A stretch of 64,000 nt of DNA from Streptomyces sp. WAC05374 (GCF_004353505.1 NZ_SMNQ01000003.1:496001-560000), one strand, 5' to 3'; positions 35,861-44,255 are shown, counted from the first letter of the stretch. Notes: generated from the sequence alone by a model not told the origin. A program made the numbers and translations.

Positions 35861-36433
35861 CTACTTGAAGAAGGCGATGCCGTCGTCGGGCAGGTCGCCC
35901 AGATCCTTGGCCCACGCCTCGACCTGCTCGGGCGTGACGACCTTCTTCAGGTGGGCCGACATGTACGGACGCAGCGGCACCTCGGGCGTCGACTTCTCGC
36001 CGACCCACATCAGGTCGCCCTTCACATAGCCGTACAGCCGCTTGCCGCCGCTGTAGGGGCCGGAGGCGGCGGTGCGCGCGACGGCGTCCGTGACGAGGTC
36101 GATCTGCGGCTTCTGGTCGGCGAGCTCGCCGTACCAGACCTCGACGATGCCCTGGTCGCGCACCATCACGATCTCGACCTTGCGCTCCTTGTCGATGCGC
36201 CAGTAGCCGCTCTCGGACTCCAGGGGCTTGACCTTGTTGCCCTCGGCGTCCAGGACCCAGGTGCGGGAGGTGTACTCGATGAAGTCCCGGCCGTCGTGGC
36301 TGAAGGTCACGGACTGGCCGAAGTTGCACTTCTCGGCGCCGGGGAAGTCGGAGACACCCGCGCCCTCCCACGTACCGAGGAGGAACGCGAGGGGGACGAG
36401 GTCGGGGTTCAGGTCGGACGGAATCTCGATCAT
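35861..36433 (-). CDS. Nitrobindin-family heme-binding protein (FABP-like, DUF1794)
   Basis: 190 residues. The GxWxGxG signature is LGTWEGAGVSDFPG, and a C-terminal His (H161 in YMSAHLKK) is the likely heme ligand. Nitrobindins form a ten-stranded barrel with ferric heme that reacts with NO and peroxynitrite. Adjacent to nur and upstream of it on the same strand, with a 39-nt gap. A short membrane-protein gene precedes it. Confidence 0.88.
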   Translation of the reverse strand: MIEIPSDLNPDLVPLAFLLGTWEGAGVSDFPGAEKCNFGQSVTFSHDGRDFIEYTSRTWVLDAEGNKVKPLESESGYWRIDKERKVEIVMVRDQGIVEVWYGELADQKPQIDLVTDAVARTAASGPYSGGKRLYGYVKGDLMWVGEKSTPEVPLRPYMSAHLKKVVTPEQVEAWAKDLGDLPDDGIAFFK

Positions 36434-36461
36434 GAGCAGCTCTGTCGATCTGTAGGAGTGG

Positions 36462-36563
36462 TCAGCGCTGGCCCTGGTACAGCTTCTTCACGGTCAGCAC
36501 GGCGAAGCCGAGCACGCCGACGCAGACCAGGACCAGCAGGGCGGAGAAGAAAGCCTCAAGCAC
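36462..36563 (-). CDS. 33-residue single-pass membrane protein
   Basis: Starts at GTG 36563 with GAGGAG 6 nt upstream and reads VLEAFFSALLVLVCVGVLGF followed by AVLTVKK and a short basic tail. One membrane helix covers residues 4-24, with positive charges on the C-terminal side (inside). It is too short for most gene finders but has a clean ribosome site and position between nitrobindin and DsrE genes. Function unknown. Confidence 0.65.
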   Translation of the reverse strand: MLEAFFSALLVLVCVGVLGFAVLTVKKLYQGQR

Positions 36564-36681
36564 AGGGTGCTCCTCGGTGAGCGGTGTGGGCGAAGAAAAG
36601 GGGCCGGGTCCCAGCGTAATGGGTGGCGACCGGCCCCTCCGTGTGAGGTTCGGCCCACGGGCGCGCACTACAGTTCCGGGC

Positions 36682-37044
36682 ATGGCGAAGAAGCTCGTGA
36701 TCAAGGTGACCGCAGGGGCCGACGCCCCCGAGCGCTGCTCGCAGGCATTCACGGTGGCGGCGGTCGCCGTGGCCAGTGGGGTGGAGGTGTCGCTCTGGCT
36801 GACCGGCGAGTCGTCGTGGTTCGCGCTGCCGGGGCGGGCGGCGCAGTTCGAGCTGCCGCACGCGGCGCCGCTGCCGGACCTGATCGACTCGATCCTGGCG
36901 GGCGGCCGGATCACGCTGTGCACCCAGTGCGCGGCCCGGCGGGAGATCACGGAGAAGGACGTGCTGGAGGGCGTGCGGATCGCGGGGGCGCAGGTCTTCG
37001 TCAGCGAGTCGATGGCCGACGGCACGCAGGCGCTCGTCTACTGA
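36682..37044 (+). CDS. DsrE-family protein
   Basis: 120 residues from ATG 36682 (MAKKLVIKVTAGADAPERCS). The fold of DsrE/peroxiredoxin-like sulfur-handling proteins is suggested by the AFTVAAVAVASGVEVSLWLTG and VLEGVRIAGAQVFVSE segments; cysteines at CSQ, CTQC are possible sulfur carriers. TACAGT lies 7 nt before the start codon, so it may be leaderless. It overlaps the convergent DUF3099 gene by 7 nt at the 3' end. The nearby sulfurtransferase genes make a sulfur-relay role plausible. Confidence 0.85.
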   Translation: MAKKLVIKVTAGADAPERCSQAFTVAAVAVASGVEVSLWLTGESSWFALPGRAAQFELPHAAPLPDLIDSILAGGRITLCTQCAARREITEKDVLEGVRIAGAQVFVSESMADGTQALVY

Positions 37045-37301
37045 CGGCGGCGCTTCCTGCCGTCGAGCTCGTCCCACCACTCGTCGGACTGCGGGTCGCC
37101 GCTGGGGTCGTCCCACCAGCGGTCCTCCGGCCCCCGCCGGTTCGCGACCATCGCGGCGACCGGCGGGATGACCATGGCGACGAAGCACATCGCGACGGCG
37201 GCGGGCGTGGACCACAGCCGTACGACGGCCCAGGCGCCCACGAAGAGCACCAGGCAGGCCGTCATCATCCCGAAGTAGATGTGCCGACGCCGGGCGTACA
37301 T
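37038..37301 (-). CDS. DUF3099 membrane protein
   Basis: 87 residues. MYARRRHIYFGMMTACLVLF opens the protein; two membrane helices (residues about 9-28 and 33-53) are followed by an acidic, Trp-rich cytosolic tail (DRWWDDP, DEWWDELDG). TACGCT is 6 nt before ATG 37301. The layout matches the actinobacterial DUF3099 family, function unknown. Confidence 0.8.
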   Translation of the reverse strand: MYARRRHIYFGMMTACLVLFVGAWAVVRLWSTPAAVAMCFVAMVIPPVAAMVANRRGPEDRWWDDPSGDPQSDEWWDELDGRKRRRQ

Positions 37302-37316
37302 GTCTTCAGCGTACGA

Positions 37317-37376
37317 CCGAAGGGCCGCACCTCGGTCCCGGTAAGCGTCCAACCCCCAGGAGGTGCGGCCCTTCGG
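37317..37376 (-). terminator. Terminator after DUF1416 gene
   Basis: Perfect 17-bp stem (CCGAAGGGCCGCACCTC and complement) with a 26-nt loop, 20 nt beyond the DUF1416 stop on the minus strand and just before the DUF3099 gene. Confidence 0.75.
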
Positions 37377-37396
37377 CCGGTATGCGCGCCGTGACG

Positions 37397-37684
37397 TCAG
37401 ACGGCGATGGCGACCTCGGCCAGGCCGCCCTGCTGGGCGACGACCGTGCGGTCGGCCGTGCCGCCCGGGACGAGGGCGCGGACGGTCCACGTGCCCTCGG
37501 CCGCGTAGAAGCGGAACTGGCCGGTCGCGGAGGTCGGGACCTCGGCGGTGAACTCGCCGGTCGAGTCCAGCAGGCGCACGTAACCGACGACGGGCTCGCC
37601 GTCCTTGGTCACCTGGCCCTGGATCGTGGTCTCACCGGGCTTGATCGTCGAAGCGTCCGGGCCGCCGGCCTGTGCTCCACACAT
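37397..37684 (-). CDS. DUF1416 protein, partner of sulfurtransferase
   Basis: 95 residues from ATG 37684 (MCGAQAGGPDASTIKPGETT). It is an all-beta, carboxypeptidase-regulatory-like (Ig-like) domain: GQVTKDGEPVVGYVRLLDS, FTAEVPTSATGQFRFYAA. It is placed 50 nt after the sulfurtransferase gene on the same strand, the usual actinobacterial pairing (as in mycobacterial cysA-linked genes). C2 at the N-terminus might take part in sulfur transfer; this is inference. Confidence 0.85.
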   Translation of the reverse strand: MCGAQAGGPDASTIKPGETTIQGQVTKDGEPVVGYVRLLDSTGEFTAEVPTSATGQFRFYAAEGTWTVRALVPGGTADRTVVAQQGGLAEVAIAV

Positions 37685-37734
37685 GGGTACTCCTGAGGGG
37701 TCTTCGGGGGAGGGGAGGGACGGGAGGTCCGGGA

Positions 37735-38580
37735 CTACTTGTTGGCGCCGAGCTCGATCGGCACGCCGACGAGGGAGCCGTACTCGGTCCACGAGCCGTC
37801 GTAGTTCTTGACGTTCTCCTGGCCGAGCAGCTCGTGCAGGACGAACCAGGTCAGGGCCGAACGCTCACCGATGCGGCAGTAGGCGATGGTGTCCTTGGAC
37901 AGGTCGACCTGCTCCTCGGCGTAGAGGGCCTTGAGCTCCTCGTCCGACTTGAAGGTGCCGTCGTCGTTGGCGTTCTTCGACCACGGGATGTTGCGGGCGC
38001 TCGGCACGTGGCCGGGGCGCTGCGACTGCTCCTGCGGGAGGTGCGCCGGGGCGAGCAGCTTGCCGCTGAACTCGTCGGGGGAGCGCACGTCGACCAGGTT
38101 CAGGCTGCCGATGGCGGCCACGACGTCGTCGCGGAAGGCGCGGATCGAGGTGTCCTGGGCCTTGGCCTTGTACTCGGTGGCCGGGCGGCTCGGGACCTCG
38201 GAGCCGTCGACCAGGTCGCGGGAGTCGAGCTCCCACTTCTTGCGGCCGCCGTCGAGGAGCTTGACGCTCTCGTGGCCGTACAGCTTGAAGTACCAGTAGG
38301 CGTAGGACGCGAACCAGTTGTTGTTGCCGCCGTAGAGGACGACGGTGTCGTCGTTGGCGATGCCCTTCGCGGAGAGGAGCTTCTCGAAGCCCTCCTGGTC
38401 GACGAAGTCGCGGCGGACCGGGTCCTGGAGGTCCTTCTTCCAGTCGATCCGGACGGCGTTCTTGATGTGGTTCTTGTCGTACGCCGACGTGTCCTCGTCG
38501 ACCTCGACGATGACGACCTTCGGGTCGTCGATGTGGGCCTCGACCCAGTCGGCGTCTACCAGGACGTCGCTGCGGCTCAT
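37735..38580 (-). CDS. Thiosulfate sulfurtransferase (rhodanese, SseA/CysA type)
   Basis: 281 residues with two rhodanese domains. The inactive N-terminal domain covers residues 1-130; the catalytic C-terminal domain holds C235 in the six-residue loop CRIGERS, typical of thiosulfate:cyanide sulfurtransferases. It transfers sulfane sulfur in the cytoplasm. The gene is preceded by a 26-codon leader peptide gene and followed by DUF1416, so leader, sseA and DUF1416 probably form one transcript. Confidence 0.93.
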   Translation of the reverse strand: MSRSDVLVDADWVEAHIDDPKVVIVEVDEDTSAYDKNHIKNAVRIDWKKDLQDPVRRDFVDQEGFEKLLSAKGIANDDTVVLYGGNNNWFASYAYWYFKLYGHESVKLLDGGRKKWELDSRDLVDGSEVPSRPATEYKAKAQDTSIRAFRDDVVAAIGSLNLVDVRSPDEFSGKLLAPAHLPQEQSQRPGHVPSARNIPWSKNANDDGTFKSDEELKALYAEEQVDLSKDTIAYCRIGERSALTWFVLHELLGQENVKNYDGSWTEYGSLVGVPIELGANK

Positions 38581-38740
38581 GCTGTTTCTCCTCCGGGGCA
38601 GTCTGCGGCGGGGTGTGGCGGGGTGGTGCCGGATGCGCTTCGCGTCGTCGCGTACGGGGGTACGGGTCTCACGGGGATGCGGCACGGGTGCGGGCCTCGA
38701 GGGAAGACGGGCCCTGGGATACGGGAGGTCGGGCTCCCGC

Positions 38741-38821
38741 TCAGACGGAGCGACAGAGCATGGCGGCGACGCGGCACAGGTCTACTGCCCGCCGCTTCGT
38801 GAGATCCGCCTGTCGCTTCAT
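38741..38821 (-). CDS. Short leader peptide (26 aa) upstream of sulfurtransferase
   Basis: ATG 38821 to TGA 38741. It reads MKRQADLTKRRAVDLCR, then VAAMLCRSV. This matches the streptomycete leader-peptide type found before sulfur-metabolism genes, with a basic N-terminus, the VDLCR core and a second Cys near the end. TACGAT is 7 nt before the ATG, so the transcript starts at the ATG. A small GGGAG/CTCCC hairpin (38723-38738) follows the stop. Two Cys codons suggest cysteine-dependent attenuation of the sulfurtransferase operon about 160 nt downstream; the mechanism is inferred. Confidence 0.7.
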   Translation of the reverse strand: MKRQADLTKRRAVDLCRVAAMLCRSV

Positions 38822-38972
38822 GCAGCCGATCGTAGGGACGGACGGGCGGCCGTGTCACCGGCGTGTCGCATGATGAGACGCGATCGTCCGCGATACGAGA
38901 TGGAAGATCGCCCGGAAGAGGGTCGGACCCCCGCCGGGACGGGCTTCGCCGCTCGCCATCTGCGGAGCGGAC

Positions 38973-39004
38973 GGCCCCGTCTCACGATGTGACCGAACGG
39001 GGCC
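38973..39004 (-). terminator. Probable terminator after the LmeA-like gene
   Basis: GGCCCCGT at 38973-38980 pairs with ACGGGGCC at 38997-39004 (16-nt loop), 37 nt beyond the LmeA-like stop. The rest of 38822-39041 shows no gene; CGTACGGGGG-type repeats lie at 39013-39042. Confidence 0.5.
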
Positions 39005-39041
39005 CGGCAGGGCCGTACGGGGGTTTCGGCGTACGGGGGCT

Positions 39042-39734
39042 TCAGCCCGCCAGTACGACGTTCGTGCCGGTGACGGTGATCGCGAGGCCCTCGGGCGTCG
39101 CCTCCACCTTGCTCAGCTTCAGGCCGGCCGGCAGCCCGCCGACCTGCCGGTCGAAGTCGGTGCGCTCCCGGATGCGCTCCTCCAGCCCGGGGATGCCCTC
39201 GCCGGGCACCTTGTCGGCGCGTACCCGGATGGTGTCGCCGCCCACCAGGCTGACCGAGGACAGGACGCTGCGGGTGACCTTGCCCAGGACCGGGACCTCG
39301 ACGCTGCCGGTGACCTTGACCTTGCCGTTGCCGCCGTAGCCGAGGGTGACCTCCTCACGGGAGGCCTGCGCGAGATCGGCGTAGGAGATCCGCGCCGTGC
39401 CGGAGGCGGAGGCGGCCACGGCGGTGGAGAAGTTGTTCTCCAGCCGGACGTCCTTCAGGGCCGCCGTCATCTCGGCGACGCGGACCTTGCGGCCGCCGGC
39501 CGACGCCTCCACGCCGGTGAGGGTGACGTCGACCTGCTCCAGTTCCTTGCCCATGACCTGGGTCAGGAAGGGAAAGCCCTTGATCGAGACGTCCGGGGTG
39601 CCGGCCAGGCCCTGGTTGGCCCGTATGCGCTCGGCCGCCTCGGACTCCGCGTAGTTCACCGCCAGGCGGTCCGCGATGGTGAACAGACCACCGAGGATCA
39701 CAGCGGTGACCAGCAGTATTCGCAGTGCTCGCAT
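39042..39734 (-). CDS. LmeA-like phospholipid-binding protein (DUF2993)
   Basis: 230 residues from ATG 39734 (MRALRILLVTAVILGGLF), GGGGGAA about 9 nt upstream. One N-terminal membrane anchor or signal, then an extracytoplasmic beta-rich domain of the DUF2993/LmeA family, which in mycobacteria supports lipomannan maturation by binding phospholipid. Streptomycetes have several paralogues of unknown substrate. An in-frame GTG 18 nt upstream is possible but would separate the ribosome site from the start. Confidence 0.85.
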   Translation of the reverse strand: MRALRILLVTAVILGGLFTIADRLAVNYAESEAAERIRANQGLAGTPDVSIKGFPFLTQVMGKELEQVDVTLTGVEASAGGRKVRVAEMTAALKDVRLENNFSTAVAASASGTARISYADLAQASREEVTLGYGGNGKVKVTGSVEVPVLGKVTRSVLSSVSLVGGDTIRVRADKVPGEGIPGLEERIRERTDFDRQVGGLPAGLKLSKVEATPEGLAITVTGTNVVLAG

Positions 39735-39832
39735 TGCTCGGTGTTCCCCCACCCTGTTCGCGACCGGCCCCCGTCACGTCATGATCGACGTCCGAAGCCA
39801 CTCGTTGGTTCCCCCCACGTCACCCGCGTCAC

Positions 39833-40918
39833 TCAGGCCAGCGCCCGCCCCAGCACGTAGACGGCGGGCGCGGCGACCGCGAGCGGCAGGGCCACCCCGG
39901 CCGTCATGTGGACGAAACGGGACGGGTAGTCGTAGCTCGCCACCCGGTGCCCGACCAGGGCACACACCCCGGCGCCCAGCCCGAGCAGCGCACCCCGCGC
40001 CCCCATGCCGGTCATCCCGCCGGCGGCGACACCCGCCCCGGCGGCCGCGAGCAGCGCCACCACGAGCGTCACGGCGCCGGGCAGCGGCAGCGCGCGGGCC
40101 ACCACGGTGACGGCGACCGCGAGGCCCCCCACGACGACCGCGTCCGGCACGGCGGCCAGGTGCCCGGCCGCGAGCACGGCGAGCGCGGACGAGGCCACCG
40201 TGGCCATCAGGCCGTACTGCCGCTCGTCGGAGCCGGCGTGACTGCGGAGCTGGAGCACCAGGACCAGCAGCACCCACACCCCGAGCGTGCCGAGGATGGC
40301 GGCCGGCGCGTGCTCCCGGCCGGCGGCCAGCAGTGCGACGTCCGCCGTCAGGCCGCCCGCGAAGGCGAGCGCGATGCCCTGGCGGGCGGGCCACATGCCG
40401 TTGAGCCGGAACCAGCCGGCGGCGGTGACGGCCTGGAGCAGGACCAGCGGGACCAGCAGTCCGTACGGCCCGAGGGCGGCACCCGCCGCGAGCAGGCCGC
40501 CGAGGGCGGCGGTCAGCACGGCCGGCTGCATGCCCGGCTCGATGATCGGCGAACGGCCCTCGGCCCGGGCCCGCTGGGCGTCGGTCAGCCGCACGTGCCC
40601 GGACGTGGTGGGAGCGCCGTACCCCGGCTGGGCCGGCGCGGGGGCCGGCGCGGCGGGCGCGGGGTCCGGGGTGACCGCCCGCAGATGGGTGGTCGGGGTG
40701 TCGTACGGGACCTCGGGCGGCAGCGGGTACGCGCCCGAAGCGCCCTGCGCGGGCAGGTGGGCGGTGTCGGCGGCGGCCACCGGCGGGGCCGGCTGCTGGG
40801 CGGGCTGCACGGCCGGCTGGTACTGGGTGTCCCAGGTCTGGCCCTCCCACGTCTGCGCGACGTTCGGGTCCTGGTACGGGTACCCGTTCCCGTACGGGTA
40901 CTGCTGATCGCTGCTCAT
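39833..40918 (-). CDS. Multipass membrane protein with Pro/Gln/Tyr-rich N-terminus
   Basis: 361 residues from ATG 40918 (MSSDQQYPYGNGYPYQDP). The first 130 residues are low-complexity, rich in Pro, Gln, Ala, Tyr and predicted cytosolic; the rest has about eight to nine hydrophobic helices. No motif identifies a function. It starts 11 nt before the 3' end of the MoaD-like gene on the same strand, suggesting cotranscription. Similar conserved streptomycete proteins exist without known role. Confidence 0.8.
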   Translation of the reverse strand: MSSDQQYPYGNGYPYQDPNVAQTWEGQTWDTQYQPAVQPAQQPAPPVAAADTAHLPAQGASGAYPLPPEVPYDTPTTHLRAVTPDPAPAAPAPAPAQPGYGAPTTSGHVRLTDAQRARAEGRSPIIEPGMQPAVLTAALGGLLAAGAALGPYGLLVPLVLLQAVTAAGWFRLNGMWPARQGIALAFAGGLTADVALLAAGREHAPAAILGTLGVWVLLVLVLQLRSHAGSDERQYGLMATVASSALAVLAAGHLAAVPDAVVVGGLAVAVTVVARALPLPGAVTLVVALLAAAGAGVAAGGMTGMGARGALLGLGAGVCALVGHRVASYDYPSRFVHMTAGVALPLAVAAPAVYVLGRALA

Positions 40919-40928
40919 GCTGTGCGGT

Positions 40929-41183
40929 TCACCCTCCTGCGAACGGCGGGAGCACCTCGACCGTGCCGCCCTCGGCAAGGCGTACGGTCTCATGGCTCCG
41001 GGTCCCGACGGGATCACCGTCGACCAGGAACGAACACCGCCGGAGCACCGCGGTCAGCTCCCCCGGGTGCCGCTCGCGCACGGCGTCCAGCGCCTCGGCC
41101 AGGTTCTCCGCGCTGTACGGCTCCTCGGCGGTCCCGGCCGCGGCCTTGGCCGCGGCCCAGTAGCGGATGGTCCCCGCTGCCAT
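40929..41183 (-). CDS. MoaD/ThiS-family sulfur-carrier protein
   Basis: 84 residues from ATG 41183 with AAAGGAG 7 nt upstream. Ubiquitin-like fold ending in the diagnostic C-terminal Gly-Gly (LPPFAGG), where a thiocarboxylate is formed by an E1-like enzyme. RYWAAAKAAAGTAEEPYSAE is the usual MoaD opening. Its activating enzyme and target are not in the window; either molybdopterin synthase small subunit or a general sulfur carrier is possible. It lies between the hydrolase gene upstream and the membrane-protein gene downstream. Confidence 0.85.
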   Translation of the reverse strand: MAAGTIRYWAAAKAAAGTAEEPYSAENLAEALDAVRERHPGELTAVLRRCSFLVDGDPVGTRSHETVRLAEGGTVEVLPPFAGG

Positions 41184-41225
41184 GGCGGCTCTCCTTTCGT
41201 CGGCCTCGTCGGCATCCATCATGGG

Positions 41226-42044
41226 CTATGGCGCCGACAGCCAGTCCGCGATGCGGGCGAGCAGGGCGTCGCCGGCCGCGTTCTCGGCGTGCCCCATGCC
41301 CTCCTCCAGCCACAGTTCGGCCGGCCCGGCCGCCGCCAGCATCCGCGGGTGGTCCACCGGGAAGTACGGGTCGCGGTCGCCGTGCACGACCAGCAGCGGC
41401 ACCGGGGCGATCAGCGGCACCGCCTCGACCGGCGACATCGGCACCGGGTCCCAGGCGCGGTCGTGGATGCGGGTGCGCAGCCCGTAGCGCCCCACCAGCC
41501 GCCCGGCGGGCCGGGTCACCACCCAGTGCAGCCGCCGCATCGGCGCCGTACCCCGGTAGTACCAGCGCGCGGGGGCACTCACCGCGACCACCGCGTCCGT
41601 GCGCGCCTCCCCCACGTCCCGGTACAGCGCCGCGTGCCGCAGCACCACCGAGCCGCCCATGGAGAACCCGACCGTCGCCACGCGCGCGTACCCCAGCTCA
41701 CGCGCCCAGCGCACCGCCGCCGCCAGGTCCAGCACCTCCCGGTCGCCGACCGTGGAACGGCCGCCCGACCTGCCGTGCCCGCGGAAGGAGAAGGTCACCA
41801 CCCCGGCCCGGCGCGCGAACACCCGCGCCGCACGCCGCACCGCGGGCCGGTCCACCGAGCCCGTGAACCCGTGGGCGACAACGACGGCCGTGTCCGGGAC
41901 ACTGTCCGTATGCGGTGCAGCCCGCGGAGAATGAACCGCCTCGATACGCACACCGTCCGGTGTACGGAGGGTGGCGCGCAGGGGGCCGCGCGTGACCGCG
42001 GAAGCGTCCACGATGTGACGTACGCCCTCTGCCTCGGCACTCAT
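41226..42044 (-). CDS. Alpha/beta hydrolase
   Basis: 272 residues from ATG 42044 (MSAEAEGVRHIVDAS). Nucleophile elbow is VGFSMGG near residue 132; oxyanion-hole region VVAHGFTGSVDRP near 56; acid in VVHGDRDPYFP and histidine in GMGHAEN near the end complete the triad. The substrate is unknown. It is the first gene of the minus-strand run hydrolase, MoaD-like, membrane protein, and is divergent from glnR. Confidence 0.88.
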   Translation of the reverse strand: MSAEAEGVRHIVDASAVTRGPLRATLRTPDGVRIEAVHSPRAAPHTDSVPDTAVVVAHGFTGSVDRPAVRRAARVFARRAGVVTFSFRGHGRSGGRSTVGDREVLDLAAAVRWARELGYARVATVGFSMGGSVVLRHAALYRDVGEARTDAVVAVSAPARWYYRGTAPMRRLHWVVTRPAGRLVGRYGLRTRIHDRAWDPVPMSPVEAVPLIAPVPLLVVHGDRDPYFPVDHPRMLAAAGPAELWLEEGMGHAENAAGDALLARIADWLSAP

Positions 42045-42050
42045 GTGGGC

Positions 42051-42104
42051 TATTCTGCTCGGCGAAGGACCTGGGCGACGCAGCCCCCGGGTCCTTTTGT
42101 GTTT
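42051..42104 (+). ncRNA. Leader RNA with intrinsic-terminator-like hairpin upstream of glnR
   Basis: TATTCT at 42051-42056 could be a -10 with start near 42063. Directly after comes AAGGACCTGGG (42065-42075) pairing with CCCGGGTCCTT (42086-42096, one G-U), followed by TTTTGTGTTT, the form of a rho-independent terminator. No plus-strand gene ends upstream, so the structure may attenuate glnR or yield a short RNA. The following 160 nt to the glnR start shows no gene. Confidence 0.45.
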
Positions 42105-42266
42105 CCCGCCCGTTGTTACAGGCAGGTGAACAAAGGCTCTCAGGGCGCGGGGAGCCTCGTACGAAGCAGTGCCGCAACGTCCTCGCAGGGACCGAGGAGG
42201 AACCGACGTTATGGGCCAGCGAACCGTGCACGACCATAGGACGACCACCCGGGCAGGGGGAGCGCG

Positions 42267-43052
42267 ATGAGCTCTCTGCTCCTCCTGACCAACGCCCTCC
42301 AGCCGTCGACGGAGGTGCTCCCCGCCCTCGGACTGCTGCTGCACAACGTGCGCGTGGCCCCCGCCGAGGGCCCGGCCCTCGTGGACACCCCCGGCGCGGA
42401 CGTGATCCTCGTCGACGGCCGCCGCGACCTGCCGCAGGTGCGGTCGCTGTGCCAGCTCCTGCGCTCCACCGGGCCCGGCTGCCCGCTGGTCCTGGTCGTC
42501 ACCGAGGGCGGTCTCGCCGCCGTCACCGCCGACTGGGGCATCGACGACGTCCTGCTGGACACGGCCGGCCCGGCCGAGGTCGAGGCACGGCTGCGGCTCG
42601 CGATGGGCCGCCAGCAGATCACCGCCGACGACTCCCCCATGGAGATCCGCAACGGCGACCTGTCGGTCGACGAGGCGACGTACAGCGCCAAGCTCAAGGG
42701 CCGGGTCCTGGACCTGACCTTCAAGGAGTTCGAGCTGCTGAAGTACCTCGCCCAGCACCCGGGCCGGGTCTTCACCCGCGCCCAGCTCCTCCAGGAGGTG
42801 TGGGGGTACGACTACTTCGGCGGTACGCGCACGGTCGACGTCCACGTGCGGCGGCTGCGCGCCAAGCTGGGCCCCGAGCACGAGTCGCTGATCGGCACCG
42901 TGCGCAACGTCGGCTACCGCTTCGTGACCCCGGAGAAGGTCGAGCGGGCGGCCGAGGAAGCCCGGACGAAAGAGGCCGAAAAGGCCGCACCGGCGCGCGC
43001 CGGCCGCACCGAAGAGGCGGAGGAAGCCGCCGTACGACCTGCCCAGAGGTAG
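42267..43052 (+). CDS. glnR: Nitrogen regulator GlnR (orphan OmpR-family regulator)
   Basis: 261 residues; the sequence matches Streptomyces GlnR closely as I recall it. GlnR activates glnA, amtB and other nitrogen genes and represses others. The receiver domain keeps the D in ILVDGRRDL but lacks the full acidic pocket, consistent with known phosphorylation-independent function. The winged helix is at residues about 125-222 with [18 protein letters not shown] and [11 protein letters not shown]. The C-terminal 35 residues are a charged Ala/Glu/Lys-rich tail. GGGGGAG lies 4 nt before ATG 42267. No partner kinase is adjacent, as expected. Confidence 0.95.
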   Translation: MSSLLLLTNALQPSTEVLPALGLLLHNVRVAPAEGPALVDTPGADVILVDGRRDLPQVRSLCQLLRSTGPGCPLVLVVTEGGLAAVTADWGIDDVLLDTAGPAEVEARLRLAMGRQQITADDSPMEIRNGDLSVDEATYSAKLKGRVLDLTFKEFELLKYLAQHPGRVFTRAQLLQEVWGYDYFGGTRTVDVHVRRLRAKLGPEHESLIGTVRNVGYRFVTPEKVERAAEEARTKEAEKAAPARAGRTEEAEEAAVRPAQR

Positions 43053-43076
43053 GTCACCCCGCGTAGACTGCCGCGC

Positions 43077-44105
43077 GTGGCCAAGGTGACGCGGGACGAT
43101 GTGGCGCGACTGGCGGGTACTTCTACCGCGGTCGTGAGCTACGTCATCAACAACGGACCCCGGCCGGTCGCCCCGGCCACGCGCGAGCGCGTACTCGCCG
43201 CGATCAAGACGCTGGGATACCGGCCCGACCGCGTCGCGCAGGCCATGGCCTCGCGGCGGACGGACCTCATAGGCATGATCGTCCCCGATGCCCGGCAGCC
43301 GTTCTTCGCCGAGATGGCGCACGCGGTCGAGAGGGCCGCCGCCGACCGCGGGAAGATGGTCCTGGTCGGCAACTCCGACTACCGCGACGAGCGGGAGATC
43401 CACTACCTGCGGGCCTTCCTCGGGATGCGGGTCGCCGGGCTGATCCTCGTCAGCCAGGGCATGAGCGAGCGGGCCGCCCAGGAGATCGAGGCGTGGGACG
43501 CCCGGGTGGTCCTCCTCCACGAGCGGCCCGAGGCCCTCGACGACGTCGCCGTGGTCACGGACGACATCGGTGGCGCCCAGCTCGCCACCCGCCACCTCCT
43601 CGAGCACGGCCACGAGTACGTCGCCTGCCTCGGCGGTGTCGAGAACACCCCCGCCGTCGGCGACCCGGTCGCCGACCACGAGGAGGGCTGGCGCCGGGCG
43701 ATGCTGGAGTCCGGCCGCTCGGTGGAGGGCCGGCTGTTCCAGGCCCCGTACAACCGCTACGACGCCTACCAGGTGGCCCTGAAGATCCTCGCGGGCCCCG
43801 ACCGGCCGCCGGCGATCTTCTGCTCCACCGACGACCAGGCGATCGGCGTCCTGCGCGCGGCGCGCGAGCTGCGCCTGGACGTGCCGGGCGACCTGGCGGT
43901 CGCGGGCTTCGACGACGTGAAGGAAGCCGCGCTGACGGACCCGCCGCTGACGACGGTCTCCTCCGACCGCCCGGCGATGGCCCGCGCGGCGGTGGACCTG
44001 GTCCTGGACGACGGACTGCGGGTGGCGGGATCGCGCCGGGAGCGGGTCAGGCAGTTCCCGTCCGCGCTGATAGTGCGCCGGTCCTGCGGCTGCGACGGCC
44101 AGTAG
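43077..44105 (+). CDS. LacI-family transcription regulator
   Basis: 342 residues. [23 protein letters not shown] at the N-terminus with the hinge [13 protein letters not shown] near residue 50, then a periplasmic-binding-protein-like ligand domain ([37 protein letters not shown]). The C-terminal RRSCGCDGQ is typical. TAGACT is 7 nt before GTG 43077, so the transcript is probably leaderless. The target and sugar ligand are unknown; no sugar genes are adjacent. Confidence 0.9.
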   Translation: MAKVTRDDVARLAGTSTAVVSYVINNGPRPVAPATRERVLAAIKTLGYRPDRVAQAMASRRTDLIGMIVPDARQPFFAEMAHAVERAAADRGKMVLVGNSDYRDEREIHYLRAFLGMRVAGLILVSQGMSERAAQEIEAWDARVVLLHERPEALDDVAVVTDDIGGAQLATRHLLEHGHEYVACLGGVENTPAVGDPVADHEEGWRRAMLESGRSVEGRLFQAPYNRYDAYQVALKILAGPDRPPAIFCSTDDQAIGVLRAARELRLDVPGDLAVAGFDDVKEAALTDPPLTTVSSDRPAMARAAVDLVLDDGLRVAGSRRERVRQFPSALIVRRSCGCDGQ

Positions 44106-44192
44106 TCCCGGTTCCCCCGGGGGCCCGCCGGCCACCGCGGCCCACGAGGCCTGCCCCCGCCCACCCCGAGCCCGGAAAGTCGGGCACACGAA

Positions 44193-44236
44193 CTCTGCCC
44201 GGACTCTCAGGACGTCCTCAGGCGGCTCTCATGTAC
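44193..44236 (+). promoter_or_regulatory. Four 11-bp direct repeats upstream of HtrA-like gene
   Basis: In-register 11-nt units: CTCTGCCCGGA (44193), CTCTCAGGACG (44204), TCCTCAGGCGG (44215), CTCTCATGTAC (44226). This is the spacing expected for head-to-tail binding of an OmpR-family regulator, and such a regulator is encoded two genes downstream. The last unit also forms an imperfect inverted repeat with GTGAGAG to 44247. Confidence 0.6.
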
Positions 44237-44255
44237 GGCCGTGAGAGTCGTACCC

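Noticed and set aside
42063..42105. 6C RNA
   Set aside because: Only one hairpin and five C residues in the loop region; the two-hairpin, six-C layout is absent.
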